DNA of 43,454 bases from an uncultured Corynebacterium sp. Lineage in GTDB: Bacteria > Actinomycetota > Actinomycetes > Mycobacteriales > Mycobacteriaceae. A model generated the notes under the pieces. The model searched no databases. It was not told where the DNA came from and saw only the letters and a list, made by a program, of their open reading frames with translations. Location: positions 1 through 43,454 of the forward strand of contig NZ_CALZFS010000006.1 in assembly GCF_945649885.1 (NCBI RefSeq), written 5' to 3'. The position numbers were made by a program, and so were the translations under genes. Positions 18,588 to 26,435 of the stretch are shown in pieces. Each line of letters starts with the position of its first letter. Positions within the stretch are counted from its first letter, which is position 1.

Positions 18588-19689
18588 TCAGGGTAACCCG
18601 TGTTCAGTGAAGATTCGCTGTATGAGCGTGCGTCTTTGATATTCTTCCCGCAGTTCAGTCACAGTGTGCTCAACTTTTGCGGGATCAGGTGCCCTGTTCC
18701 GCGCACACACCAGCAGCGCTGCGGTCTCCCTGTAAATCCGCTTATCGGTGTACTTAGCTGCAGTCTCACGTGCTGCCATCAGGAGCATATCGACAGCCCT
18801 ACCTGGATCCCTGTGCTCGGAATAGTCCACTGCCTGCCTGTGTCCGGCAGGAAAATCAGCAGAAAGTTCAGCTACAGCCTTCGGATTATCCTCAAGGATT
18901 TCAATCTCGAGCAGCATCAGTCGACGGGACTGTGCCACCAGAGCTGAAGCTCTGCCCTGCCGCTAATACTCTTCAATAAAGAAAACTACTTCTTCCAACT
19001 CGCGTGCAGCATCAGATGCCTAGTCATAACTCACAAATGGGCTTACCCGACAGGTATCGGTAACAGCCTCTTTGACCTGTTGTTCAATATCTTCATCAGA
19101 ACCACCTTCAGTGAAAGCACGTTGTTGAAGAAATGATTCCAGAGGAGTATTGAAGGCATCCACCTCGATGTCATCAAAGGACAGCTCAGGGGGCTGGTTC
19201 CGTAGCTCCTCCAGCTACCAGGCCCACTGCAACCAGGTGTTTACAGAAATTGCCGTCATCAAAATGCGGGCAGGTGCACCGTGTATCCACCGGGGTGCCA
19301 CGGAGTTGAAAGTTCACCCGGTGGACATGGCTGCCTTTGACAGTGGCTTCCACAAGCATCGGCTCATTGGTCAGCAGTGTTACTGCAGGAGTGAGCTGCT
19401 CCCCGCGGTCATAGACAGCATCACCTGCGAACCTTCAAGGAGTTCCGGGTTTAAATCCAAAATGGTTGATCCTGGCATGGGGTCACCGCTGCTTCAGATG
19501 ACACACTGCCGGTCGTAGTCTTCCTGCCATCCCAGCGCGCTGGCCAGTGGGCAATACACCAGATAATGTGTGCCAATCAGTGCCCATGAGGACATGGTGG
19601 CAACCGGCCGGGTGAGCGGGTTCTCCCACATCCGCATCACCACCTCAGAGGAGCCCGCCAAGGCCATCACCGTGCTGAAATCAGTTCAT
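18588..19689 (-). pseudogene. SWIM zinc-finger protein, heavily decayed
   Basis: Stitching frames gives one protein of about 365 residues. An ATG at 19689 behind AAGGTGG is out of frame by one base with the next block, TDFSTVMALAGSSEVVMRMW. An in-frame TGA stands at 19494-19496, before SSGDPMPGSTILDLNPELLEG. A frame change near 19435 leads to RFAGDAVYDRGEQL and the SWIM motif CTCPHFDDGNFCKH (CxC...CxH, near 19240). A second change near 19195 leads to ELSFDDIEVDAFNTPLESF. TAG stops at 19020-19022 and 18963-18965 interrupt the same frame. The last 116 residues (18938-18588) remain open. The mixture of stops and frameshifts shows true decay. Confidence 0.8.
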
Positions 19690-19846
19690 TGGATCCACCT
19701 TACGCGACAATCACCTAATTAGACGTGGGTCACATTTTTCCTTGAAACTCGGGCGATTCACGGGCACGATGGGTTTCACGAGGCGGCCGTCGAATCAAAG
19801 CACCCCCCTATTCGGAGCCGCCAACCGACGATTTCAGGAGGCTTGA

Positions 19847-21034
19847 ATGAAACTTCCCTGGCTTAAATCCGCGCTCGACAACAACGATGGTCCTTTCCTC
19901 TCCATCTACATCGACACCACCAGAACCAGCCCCACGGCGGCTGCTGAAGTGGAAACCAGATGGAAGAATTTCCGGGGCACGGTGACAGATCAGGGCGCCC
20001 CCAAGTCGCTTCTCGACGATGTGGAAGAAACCCTTCTCCGACAGTCCTCGATCGGTGGCAGGCACGGTCGTGCCATCATCGCCACCGCTGATGGCATTCT
20101 TCTGAATCGTGTACTCCCAGTGCCACCCCAGCAGGAATCAGCACACTGGGGTGAACGACCAGAACTACTCCCCCTTCTCCAGCTGACCCCGTTTGCAGTA
20201 AGTCAGTTACTCATCGAGGTTGACCGCGCCGGCGCCGACCTACATCTGAGGGCCCCGGAGGATCCTGATCTCACCCGTGACTCGGATGCACACGGTGAGG
20301 AAATCACCGTCGAGGGTGGCCATGATGAACTACATAAGAGTCATCGCACCGGCGCCGACACCGGACGCAATGGCCACGGTTGGCGCTCAGACAACTTCGA
20401 AGCCCGTGTGGAAGATTCCTGGGAACGCAATGCCGAGGCTGTCGCTGACCAGGTGAATAAGCTGGTCACTGAACGCAAACCCCACATGGTGCTGCTGACA
20501 GGTGACGTCCGGGCAACAGCACTGCTCAAGGCCGCACTCCACAAGGATGTTCAGGCACGCATCGTCGAACTAAGTGGCGGTACCCGTGGGCAGAGCCTGG
20601 AACGTGACTCCTTCCGTGCAGAACTTGCCCAAGCCACTGAGACCTTCATCGAGACCTCTCAGCAGAACATCGGTGATCGTTTCCGTGAAGCCCAGTCCCG
20701 TGATGTGGGTTCAGTGGCCGGTGGCGCCAAGGTTCATGAGGTTCTCAAACGTGGCCAGGTGGATGAACTGATCTTCATGCCAGGTTTTGAACCTGAGAAC
20801 ATTGAGGAGCTGCTCTACCTCGCCATCAATACTGATGCTGGTGTCTCTGCAATTTCTGACACGCACCTCAGTATCCCCGATGGAGTGGGGGCCTTTCTAC
20901 GCTGGGATGACCCATCCACCCCGTCCAATTCCCTGTCCACCATGTCCGATGACCCCGCACGCAGGGATGCTGTGGATCCAGACCGTGACGATCCCTCCCC
21001 ACGCACTGAAGAAGAGGAGAAAATCCTCAGTTAG
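19847..21034 (+). CDS. baeRF family 2 (Rv2629-like) eRF1-related protein
   Basis: A 395-residue protein resembling the Vms1/eRF1-related bacterial family exemplified by Rv2629. Signs are the start LPWLKSALDNNDGPFLSIYIDTTR, a middle domain with PHMVLLTGDVRATALLKAAL, and the C-terminal block VDELIFMPGF. The loop LSGGTRGQSLERDSF sits where eRF1-type proteins carry their GGQ-containing catalytic loop, though true GGQ is not present. Such proteins may act on ribosomes or peptidyl-tRNA; that role is inferred. CAGGAGG precedes ATG 19847 well. The tail is acidic and disordered. The gene is tail-to-tail with the YihY gene, with no bases between the stops. Confidence 0.75.
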   Translation: MKLPWLKSALDNNDGPFLSIYIDTTRTSPTAAAEVETRWKNFRGTVTDQGAPKSLLDDVEETLLRQSSIGGRHGRAIIATADGILLNRVLPVPPQQESAHWGERPELLPLLQLTPFAVSQLLIEVDRAGADLHLRAPEDPDLTRDSDAHGEEITVEGGHDELHKSHRTGADTGRNGHGWRSDNFEARVEDSWERNAEAVADQVNKLVTERKPHMVLLTGDVRATALLKAALHKDVQARIVELSGGTRGQSLERDSFRAELAQATETFIETSQQNIGDRFREAQSRDVGSVAGGAKVHEVLKRGQVDELIFMPGFEPENIEELLYLAINTDAGVSAISDTHLSIPDGVGAFLRWDDPSTPSNSLSTMSDDPARRDAVDPDRDDPSPRTEEEEKILS

Positions 21035-22165
21035 TCAGTACTCCATGTCAGGCTCGGAACTTTCAGTCAGTCGTTGGCTGTCACGGAAGTTCCGGGCCTG
21101 TTCCACGAGACGGCGCTGTTGTTTCTCCAACTTCGCCACCATCCGCACCGAACGTGGTCTCACCAGGTTGGCATCTTCTGCAGGCAAGCCTGCCTGGAGC
21201 TGGCGTGCACGACTGGCCTCAGCATCGATCTTCACTCCCACGATCAGCACGATATTAAATATCCATAAACCGATGAAGATCGCCATGACAGAGCCCACGG
21301 CTCCATAGGAGTTGAAGGAAGCGAAATAAGTGAAATACACATCGAGCACTCCGCCAGCCAGAAAAATGCCAATGATGGCAAAGACGGATCCAGCACTCAG
21401 CCACCGGAATTTCAATGGCTTAACGTTCGGGGAAAAATGATAAAGCGTAGCCACCAGGACCATCAACACCAGGAGGATCACCGGCCATTTCACCCAGTTC
21501 CACACCGGGATGAACGTCTCAGTTAAAAAGCTCAGCACACTGGTCAGACGCAGTGGTTCAGCCAGCGGACCCAAAATTCCCATCACCAGGGTTTCATTGA
21601 TCACCAGGGACAGCAGAATCAGAATCGCACCGATGAGCAGCCCTAAGTTGAGAACCACCATGACTCCCCACTGACGGATCAAGGTGCGTCCCTCAGTCCG
21701 CCCATAAACAGCATTTGCGCACCGGGAGAAGGCCCGGACATAGGCTGAGGATGTCCACAGTGCCACGAACACACCGATGAACAAACCTATCCGGCCGCCT
21801 GCGGCGGAACCAGAGATGGCATCAAGCACATTGAGCACCACCTCACTCTGTTCCTCTGGAACATATTGATCAACCAGCTCGGTGGCCCTGCTGAGAACCT
21901 CCAGGGAATCATTAGCCAGAAACAGGGTGATCAGTGAGTAGGCGACCAACAGGGCTGGCGCCAGGGACAACACGGAGAAATATGTCAGGAGGGCTCCAAG
22001 ATCCAGGAGTCCCTCTGAAAAGAATTCCTGCACGACCCGTTTGATGGCAAGCTTCCACCCCTTGAGGGAAAGTCGGCCTAGTTTATCGGCATCAATGTCA
22101 CGGTCTGTGCCGTAGATGTCCGCCGCACTGAAAGTCGCGTCGATATGTTCCTGAGGCTGCACCAC
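21035..22165 (-). CDS. YihY/UPF0761 family inner membrane protein
   Basis: A 376-residue integral membrane protein of the YihY/virulence factor BrkB family. Family traits are the cytoplasmic N terminus ending in RVVQEFFSEGLLDLGALLTYFSVLSLAPALL, six hydrophobic segments, and the middle GLFIGVFVALWTSSAYVRAFSRCANAVYG. The last segment region is SYGAVGSVMAIFIGLWIFNIVLIVGVKID. A basic cytoplasmic tail (RMVAKLEKQQRRLVEQARNF) closes it. The family function is unsettled. The start is GTG 22165; other nearby starts are possible. Upstream lies the promoter region of the divergent small-peptide genes. Confidence 0.88.
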   Translation of the reverse strand: MVQPQEHIDATFSAADIYGTDRDIDADKLGRLSLKGWKLAIKRVVQEFFSEGLLDLGALLTYFSVLSLAPALLVAYSLITLFLANDSLEVLSRATELVDQYVPEEQSEVVLNVLDAISGSAAGGRIGLFIGVFVALWTSSAYVRAFSRCANAVYGRTEGRTLIRQWGVMVVLNLGLLIGAILILLSLVINETLVMGILGPLAEPLRLTSVLSFLTETFIPVWNWVKWPVILLVLMVLVATLYHFSPNVKPLKFRWLSAGSVFAIIGIFLAGGVLDVYFTYFASFNSYGAVGSVMAIFIGLWIFNIVLIVGVKIDAEASRARQLQAGLPAEDANLVRPRSVRMVAKLEKQQRRLVEQARNFRDSQRLTESSEPDMEY

Positions 22166-22204
22166 AGTCTCATCGTCGCACAGATGCGACAGCTTTGGCA
22201 GGTA

Positions 22205-22282
22205 GTTTCCACCCTTGAAGCAGTATTACAAATTGGAAACAAAGCGGGTGTTCCTTTCGCTTTCCCTTCCAAATCTAAAATA
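22205..22282 (+). promoter_or_regulatory. Promoter/operator region of the twin peptide genes
   Basis: The 190-base gap contains two inverted repeats: GTTTCCA (22205-22211) with TGGAAAC (22234-22240), and AAAGCG (22241-22246) with CGCTTT (22259-22264). TAAAAT at about 22277-22282 is a good -10 candidate. The repeats flank where a -35 would be, so they may bind a regulator. No individual site can be assigned to a named protein. Confidence 0.35.
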
Positions 22283-22355
22283 TTGCCATTAGCATTTCAG
22301 ATAGACAACGCGCCTCCACGGTGCGCATCCGGAAAAATTAGCTCAAGGAGTCTTC

Positions 22356-22490
22356 ATGGATATCGTCACGATGATCAATAACGGTCTCGCACAGGCAGCT
22401 GCCGTATGGGTCCAGACCACCGGCCTTCCCGGGGACACCTTCCTCCCAGCCTTTTTCGGATCTTCAATCCTGGCCGTATTGTCCTTCTAA
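22356..22490 (+). CDS. 44-residue hydrophobic peptide, first of a twin pair
   Basis: Not recognised. It has its own start ATG 22356 behind a perfect AAGGAG, and TAA 22488-22490. The peptide starts MDIVTMINNGLAQAAAVWV and ends SSILAVLSF. It has no signal peptide, no cysteine and almost no charge. The next gene encodes a peptide of exactly the same length with shared MDIV start, TGLP core, (D/E)T(F/Y)LPA and LSF end, so both are under selection as a pair. Size, lack of signal and tandem layout recall the corynebacterial PorA/PorH mycomembrane peptides, but the sequences differ. A leaderless bacteriocin-like role is another possibility. Confidence 0.8.
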   Translation: MDIVTMINNGLAQAAAVWVQTTGLPGDTFLPAFFGSSILAVLSF

Positions 22491-22522
22491 CTCTCTCCTT
22501 CCCCCACCTCTAAGGAATCATC

Positions 22523-22657
22523 ATGGACATCGTTGATGCAACCAATGCCTGGCTGGATTTCTGGGCCAACAACTGGGTCACCTCCACCGGCCTGCCACGT
22601 GAGACCTATCTCCCGGCAGTCGTGGTAGCCACTGTGGTGGGAATCCTGTCCTTCTAA
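22523..22657 (+). CDS. 44-residue hydrophobic peptide, second of a twin pair
   Basis: Not recognised. ATG 22523 is preceded by TAAGGAATC and lies 32 bases after the first peptide stop, so the pair is surely one transcript. The peptide begins MDIVDATNAWLDFWANNW, passes through STGLPRETYLPA and ends VVGILSF. The N-terminal half is amphipathic with three Trp; the C-terminal half is hydrophobic. It contains a few Ser/Thr residues that could be acylated, as in O-mycoloylated porins. A strong terminator follows 14 bases after the stop. The pair converges on the response-regulator gene of the neighbouring operon. Confidence 0.8.
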   Translation: MDIVDATNAWLDFWANNWVTSTGLPRETYLPAVVVATVVGILSF

Positions 22658-22670
22658 GATCCCCCTCACC

Positions 22671-22720
22671 TGCGGTACAGAACTGACACCATGAGAGTCA
22701 GCTTTTGTACCGCATATTTT
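22671..22720 (+). terminator. Terminator of the twin peptide operon
   Basis: TGCGGTAC (22671-22678) pairs with GTACCGCA (22707-22714), with an inner CTGAC/GTCAG stem. TATTTTTAT follows on the plus strand. The opposite strand lacks a T tract, so the orientation is toward the peptides. Confidence 0.85.
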
Positions 22721-23346
22721 TATAACCAGCCCAGTTCCCGGGCTCGGGTGAAAGCTTCAAAACGATTTTGGGCCCCCATCTTGCCCATGGCCTGTGACAG
22801 ATAATTCCGAGTGGTTCCAGGCGCCAGATAAGCAGCTGCTGCGATCTCCTCCACGCTCATCCCCCTGCCAGCCAGCTCCAGAATCTCCTCTTCCCTTTCT
22901 GTCAACGGGGATTCGCCGGCACTGATGGTCAGGGCGGCAAGTTCAGGATCGATATATCGCCTGCCGGAATGAACACTGCGGATGGCGTTGGCAAAGTCAT
23001 CGGCGGTGGAGGTCTTGGGCAGAAACCCCAAGATCCCGTTGGCCAGGGCACGTTTGAGTTGCCGGGGACGGGCATGGCTGGTGACAATCAGTACGGGTAA
23101 ATCTGCTGAGAGGTCACGCAGCCTGATGGCGGTGTCAATGCCGTCCATGCCACCCAGTTGCAGGTCCAACACGCAGACATCTGCCACTGCTTCCCCAGTG
23201 GTTAATTGTTTCTTCCACCAGGTGATGATCTCCTCCCCTGAGCTACAGACGGTGCGGACCTCCAGGTCCTCTTCCAATCCCAGCAAAGTGGCCAAGGAAC
23301 TTGCCACCAGGGCTTCGTCATCGGTAATGGCAATGGAGATGGTCAT
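22720..23346 (-). CDS. cgtR10: Response regulator, NarL/LuxR type (CgtR10-like)
   Basis: A 208-residue two-component regulator. The receiver domain has ITDDEA acidic residues near 8-11, phospho-acceptor Asp61 in CVLDLQLGG, a Thr/Ser switch in LIVTSHARP and Lys in FLPKTSTADDF. The C-terminal HTH_LuxR domain is SPLTEREEEILELAGRGMSVEEIAAAAYLAPGTTRNYLSQAM. Its ATG overlaps the kinase stop (ATGA), so the pair is translationally coupled and cognate. By context it corresponds to C. glutamicum CgtR10. The expected targets include its own operon; a palindrome in front of the ABC genes is a candidate site. Confidence 0.9.
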   Translation of the reverse strand: MTISIAITDDEALVASSLATLLGLEEDLEVRTVCSSGEEIITWWKKQLTTGEAVADVCVLDLQLGGMDGIDTAIRLRDLSADLPVLIVTSHARPRQLKRALANGILGFLPKTSTADDFANAIRSVHSGRRYIDPELAALTISAGESPLTEREEEILELAGRGMSVEEIAAAAYLAPGTTRNYLSQAMGKMGAQNRFEAFTRARELGWL

Positions 23347-24545
23347 CGGGTGCTGCTTTCTGGGATGAGACGGACGGTGAAGTGATCCTCGTGGCGATCA
23401 ACAAGCAGGGTGGACTGTGAGACATCGGCACGTTGACGCAGTGCACTGAGTCCGGAGAGCTTGCCCACCGCACCGGTGACACCATCATTGCTCATGCGGA
23501 CTTCCCCGGCGGACAGGTGGAGATCAACGGTGGTGGCGTCAGAATGTCTCAGCACATTGGTGGTTGCCTCACGCACCAGCCAGGCGGCCAGTTCCCGTTG
23601 TGCAGGTTCCACGTCGAGTGCGTCACCGTGGATGTTAAGGATGATGCGGGCGTCGTTAAGCAGGCTTTTTGCCCCCTCCACTTCGGTGGCCAGGTTGATG
23701 GTGCGGTAGCCCTGCACCACTTCACGCATCTGTGACATGGAGGTGCGTGTGAGCTGCTGAAGTTCACGCAGCTCATCTTCAAGGCGGTCATCACCACGTT
23801 TGGCCAATGCCAATGCCACCTCAGACTTCAAGGACATGGCCGCCAGGTGTTGGCCCAAGGTGTCGTGGAGTTCCTGGGCGAAACGAAGACGTTCCTCAGT
23901 CACACGTAGGGAAGCCTCCAGTTCCCGGGAACGCTCCACCTCCTTCATCACGTTGACCGTCCAAATGGACATGCGGATGGTCATCACCATGAGTGGGAGC
24001 AGCACCCACCACCAGTAGGAAAACTCAGCGGTCTGATCAATGACCACGCCGGTGGACACTGTCAACGTGATGATGATCAACCACCGGAACCTCAACCACG
24101 GAATATATGCGATGGCCAGCACAAATAATGTCAACACAGTGACCACGACGGCAGCACGACGCTCCTCCTCCGGAAATACCGGGAGTTGGAGCAACAGGGA
24201 TATCGCCAATCCGCCCAGGGTGAATATCAGCCCGGCGCGGAAGATGGGCTCCACTGGACGGCGCTGGTGAACGTTGAGATCCGGGTGGAGTTCATAGACG
24301 GCCAGCGCAAGGAGAAGCATGATGATCACATATGTACTGCCCACCATCAATCGCCAGGGTGCCACCTGATCTATTGCTGATTCGGGTCCAGCCAGTCCGA
24401 CCGCATAGGCCAGTGCCACCGCCACGGGGATGGATTGTAGAGACAGCCTTGTGTACAGGGTGTATTTATCCAAACCACCAAGACCCCGCCACATTCGCAG
24501 CGGGGTGATGAGGTTCTCCAGTCTGGAGGAATTTGTTTCAGTCAT
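23343..24545 (-). CDS. cgtS10: Sensor histidine kinase, HisKA_3 type (CgtS10-like)
   Basis: A 400-residue membrane kinase. The N-terminal 190 residues hold about five to six hydrophobic segments with short loops, a sensor of the intramembrane or membrane-stress kind rather than one with a large external domain. The dimerisation region has RFAQELHDTLGQHLAAMSL with the phospho-His near residue 226. The ATPase domain is compact, ending in a WLVREATTNVLRHSDAT N-box and a modified G-box (MSNDGVTGAVGKLSGLSALRQRA). Upstream the permease stop is 12 bases away; downstream it overlaps the regulator gene. The signal is unknown; the linked ABC transporter suggests envelope stress or a membrane-active compound. 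Confidence 0.9.
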   Translation of the reverse strand: MTETNSSRLENLITPLRMWRGLGGLDKYTLYTRLSLQSIPVAVALAYAVGLAGPESAIDQVAPWRLMVGSTYVIIMLLLALAVYELHPDLNVHQRRPVEPIFRAGLIFTLGGLAISLLLQLPVFPEEERRAAVVVTVLTLFVLAIAYIPWLRFRWLIIITLTVSTGVVIDQTAEFSYWWWVLLPLMVMTIRMSIWTVNVMKEVERSRELEASLRVTEERLRFAQELHDTLGQHLAAMSLKSEVALALAKRGDDRLEDELRELQQLTRTSMSQMREVVQGYRTINLATEVEGAKSLLNDARIILNIHGDALDVEPAQRELAAWLVREATTNVLRHSDATTVDLHLSAGEVRMSNDGVTGAVGKLSGLSALRQRADVSQSTLLVDRHEDHFTVRLIPESSTR

Positions 24546-24557
24546 CAGGCACTCATG

Positions 24558-25370
24558 TTAGCGATGGGTGTCCCAGCGCATGTACTGCCTGGTGGCAACA
24601 ACTGCCAGAGCAGTCCAGACCAGGATGATGAGCAGGGGTTGCACGGAGGCACCCAGGACGCCTGCGAAGTTGAGTGCTTCCACCCCGTTCATGGTGTCGG
24701 TGAAGGTGGCACCAGCCCATCCCAGCTGCACCAGATCACTGATCATGGCAAAGGGGGTGTAACTGATGATCTCAGCTGCGATACCCTCACCGAATATGGG
24801 ACGCAGCGATCCCAACCCCAGGATGGCGATGGTGAGCACCGGCATGGAGGTCAACTGTGCGGCCTCGGCATTGCGGGTGAAGCCGCTGGTGACAAAAGCC
24901 AGGGCGCTGGTCAATATCAGGCCGAGGAGAACAGCCAGTACCACTGGGATGAGATTCACCGGAGCCGGCGCACCCAACACCATGAGCAGGGGGATGATGG
25001 CGATGGTGAAAATCGTGGTCAGCAGCACTCCGGGGAGACAGATGCCGCCGAGGATCTCCCAGTCACGTGCCTCACCGGTGCGTAGCCTCTTCAGAACGCG
25101 TTCATCACGTCTGGTGGTCACCATGGACAGCACTGTGTAGAACTGCACGAACAACAGTGTGTAGAGCACGAAAATATCAAAGGTGTTGGCTGATTCCATT
25201 GCCCCGCCATCCCCCAGGCTGAACAGGACCAGGGGGATGCCGACGGGGAACACGGTGGCCATGAACAACAGGGTTTTATTGCGTCGGAATTGTAACCATT
25301 CTGCGGTGCCCAGTGCCTTGAGCCGGGTGATGGCGGTGCTGCGGGGACGTGGTTTGAGGGTGGTGGTCAT
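24558..25370 (-). CDS. ABC-2 type transporter permease
   Basis: A 270-residue membrane subunit partnering the ATPase encoded just upstream. ATG 25370 (MTTTLKPRPRSTAITRL) is chosen because AAAGGAG stands nine bases before it; the reading frame is open further upstream but there overlaps the ATPase gene. The first membrane segment is at about 34-53 (TLLFMATVFPVGIPLVLFSLG), followed by five more, including FDIFVLYTLLFVQFYTVLSMV and VNLIPVVLAVLLGLILTSALAFV. This is the topology of drug or antibiotic-peptide exporters. It is 13 bases from the ATPase stop and 12 from the kinase start, all one operon. Confidence 0.9.
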   Translation of the reverse strand: MTTTLKPRPRSTAITRLKALGTAEWLQFRRNKTLLFMATVFPVGIPLVLFSLGDGGAMESANTFDIFVLYTLLFVQFYTVLSMVTTRRDERVLKRLRTGEARDWEILGGICLPGVLLTTIFTIAIIPLLMVLGAPAPVNLIPVVLAVLLGLILTSALAFVTSGFTRNAEAAQLTSMPVLTIAILGLGSLRPIFGEGIAAEIISYTPFAMISDLVQLGWAGATFTDTMNGVEALNFAGVLGASVQPLLIILVWTALAVVATRQYMRWDTHR

Positions 25371-25383
25371 GTTTGTTTCTCCT

Positions 25384-26334
25384 TTAGTTGGATGTGATGG
25401 CGTGGCCGGCGATATCCATGAACACGGATTCCAGGGTGGCCGGGCGTGCTGCGAAATCAGCCAGGCGCACGCCCTTGTCCTCCGCCCAACGCAGCAGTTC
25501 AAGAGTGTGTGTCTGCAGTTGATCAGTGGAGATGGTGACATGGGTGTTGTCACGGACCACCTCCGCACCCACCAGATGTGGCAGTTGTGGGGTGTGGGAA
25601 TCAGCGGTGAAGCTGATCTTGGATGTCACCCGTGCCACCAGCTCATGCAGCGTCCCTTCTACTGCGATCCGGCCCTGATCCATGATGGCCAGGCGATCGG
25701 CCAGGAATTCTGCTTCTTCCAGGTAGTGGGTGGTCAGCACCATGGTCACACCACGGTCTTTAAGGTTGCGCAGCAGTTGCCAGGTGTGACGGCGTGATTC
25801 CGGATCCAGACCGGTGGTGGGTTCATCCAGGAACAGCACGGAAGGATCACCCAGGAGAGCACAGGCCAGGTCGAGACGGCGTTGTTCACCGCCCGATAGG
25901 GAGCCGACCTTGACGTCGGTGCGGTGGGTGAGGTCGACGTCGACAAGCACCTCGTTGATTGAGCGTGGTTGAGAGCAGGTGCCCTGCCACATGGCCAGGG
26001 TTTCCTGCACGGTCAGCTGTGAGGGCAGGCCACCGGACTGCAGCATGATGCCCAGTTCGGGGCGCAGGGTGGCGCGGTCAGTAACCGGGTCCAGTCCGTT
26101 GATGCGAACAGTGCCTGACGACGGTGCTGCCAGGCCCTCCATCATCTCCAGTGTGGAAGTCTTGCCTGCGCCATTGGTACCCAGCAGACCGAAGACCTCA
26201 CCGCGATGCACCTGGAAATTGGAGTTGTGGACAGCCGTGTAGGACTTCTCCCCTTTCCCATAGGTGCGGGACAGGTCGCTGACCTCGATGACGGTGGTGT
26301 TTGTCTTCTCCGGGATGATCTGTGTGCTTCTCAT
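25384..26334 (-). CDS. ABC transporter ATP-binding protein
   Basis: A 316-residue ATPase of the DrrA/CcmA-like export class. It carries Walker A GTNGAGKTST, Q-loop LQSGG, signature LSGGEQRR, Walker B VLFLDEPTTGLDPES and the H-loop TTHYLEEAE. The C-terminal 80 residues extend beyond the ABC core, as in DrrA-type pumps. It is the first gene of the operon ATPase-permease-kinase-regulator. The pattern suggests a transporter that is regulated by, or senses together with, the two-component system, as in antibiotic-response modules. The substrate is not visible from the sequence. Confidence 0.93.
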   Translation of the reverse strand: MRSTQIIPEKTNTTVIEVSDLSRTYGKGEKSYTAVHNSNFQVHRGEVFGLLGTNGAGKTSTLEMMEGLAAPSSGTVRINGLDPVTDRATLRPELGIMLQSGGLPSQLTVQETLAMWQGTCSQPRSINEVLVDVDLTHRTDVKVGSLSGGEQRRLDLACALLGDPSVLFLDEPTTGLDPESRRHTWQLLRNLKDRGVTMVLTTHYLEEAEFLADRLAIMDQGRIAVEGTLHELVARVTSKISFTADSHTPQLPHLVGAEVVRDNTHVTISTDQLQTHTLELLRWAEDKGVRLADFAARPATLESVFMDIAGHAITSN

Positions 26335-26401
26335 GACACTGATTCTTCCCGGACAGTGTCAGTGCTGGTAGAGCCATATGTCAGGAGTGTGCGGCCACCA
26401 T

Positions 26402-26430
26402 GTCATGAGCTGGGCATGACAAATGTCATG
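26402..26430 (-). promoter_or_regulatory. Palindromic operator candidate before ABC/two-component operon
   Basis: CATGAC (26415-26420) and GTCATG (26425-26430) form a perfect inverted repeat with a four-base spacer. A further GTCATG lies at 26402-26407. The site is about 80 bases ahead of the ATPase ATG, in the gap behind the oxidase gene. The symmetric form suits a dimeric NarL-type regulator; binding by the operon's own regulator is inference. Confidence 0.45.
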
Positions 26431-26435
26431 AGAAG

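Noticed and set aside
18588..18938. A separate 116-residue gene
   Set aside because: It is in the same frame as upstream SWIM-protein sequence and separated only by TAG stops, so it is the 3' remnant of the decayed SWIM gene.
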